From a bacterium (GTDB taxonomy: Bacteria; Cyanobacteriota; Vampirovibrionia; Gastranaerophilales; Gastranaerophilaceae), in the NCBI GenBank assembly GCA_017652265.1, contig JAGCBH010000015.1, positions 16,830 through 80,829 of the forward strand: 64,000 bases of DNA, read 5' to 3'. The stretch's first letter is position 1, and every line of letters starts with the position of its first letter. Under the pieces are notes generated by a model, which saw only the letters and a list, made by a program, of their open reading frames with translations, ran no database searches and was not told the DNA's origin. The position numbers and the translations under genes are program-made. Positions 64,000 to 64,000 of this stretch are shown piece by piece.

Positions 64000-64000
64000 C

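Overview
The window looks like a chromosomal segment from a non-photosynthetic cyanobacterial relative (Melainabacteria/Vampirovibrionia, most like the gut order Gastranaerophilales). This placement is an inference from several features: strongly AT-rich DNA, an LdpA-type 4Fe-4S protein otherwise known from Cyanobacteria, an outer membrane (LpxA, TolC), flagellar genes, a one-piece tmRNA whose tag ends in AVAA, and many short lineage-type proteins with an N-terminal 'F-K-G / F-S-A' motif. No photosynthesis genes and no CRISPR array were seen.

Layout. 1-8.6 kb: an RraA-like fragment, ldpA, a lipoprotein, tRNA-Leu, an lpxA-aminopeptidase pair, a run of small envelope or unknown proteins, and a kinase-like protein with its membrane-protein neighbour. 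8.7-11.6 kb: a frameshifted beta-rich gene, a dispersed repeat, the tmRNA gene and a partial second copy of its 3' end. 11.7-23.4 kb: a one-pass membrane protein, a DUF4870-like protein, a CDF metal transporter, a large exported TPR protein, dnaB, two paralogous small proteins, fusA and a previously unlisted 43-residue membrane protein. 23.5-26.7 kb: U32 protease-like protein, YqeG phosphatase, NfeD-SPFH pair. 26.7-29 kb: flagellar fliJ, a FliK-like gene and a hook/rod gene. 29.1-38 kb: nusB-ftsY-M14 peptidase operon, nagZ, a Memo-like protein, an XRE regulator with operator-like repeats, a calpain-like protease, ribD, an UPF0173 hydrolase. 38.2-39.8 kb: gshB and tRNA-Arg followed by two further copies of the tRNA 3' end. 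39.8-54 kb: a long minus-strand block holding a complete type I secretion operon (TolC, C39-like ABC transporter, HlyD adaptor, RTX substrate), then an AlgI/AlgJ-type O-acetylation set, an Rmd-like sugar reductase and a double GT4 glycosyltransferase, so probably surface polysaccharide assembly. 54-64 kb: tag glycosylase, a HicA-like protein, Hsp20, miaA, an activase-related protein, a sigma factor, a radical SAM pair, a HEAT-repeat protein, a YkgJ protein and the end of a phosphohexomutase.

Most notable for follow-up: (1) the 3' ends of both tRNA-Arg and tmRNA are repeated downstream at 170-216 bp intervals; each complete copy is joined to a hairpin of different sequence, three of four having the same 18-bp stem and 5-nt loop, and the spacers contain short hairpins with a GAA loop, suggesting very small integrated elements; (2) a short N-terminal F-x-G/A motif shared by otherwise unrelated proteins; (3) bacterial calpain-like and kinase-like proteins; (4) a radical SAM protein paired with an unknown partner; (5) a 28-bp perfect palindrome touching the ribosome binding site of the RTX gene.
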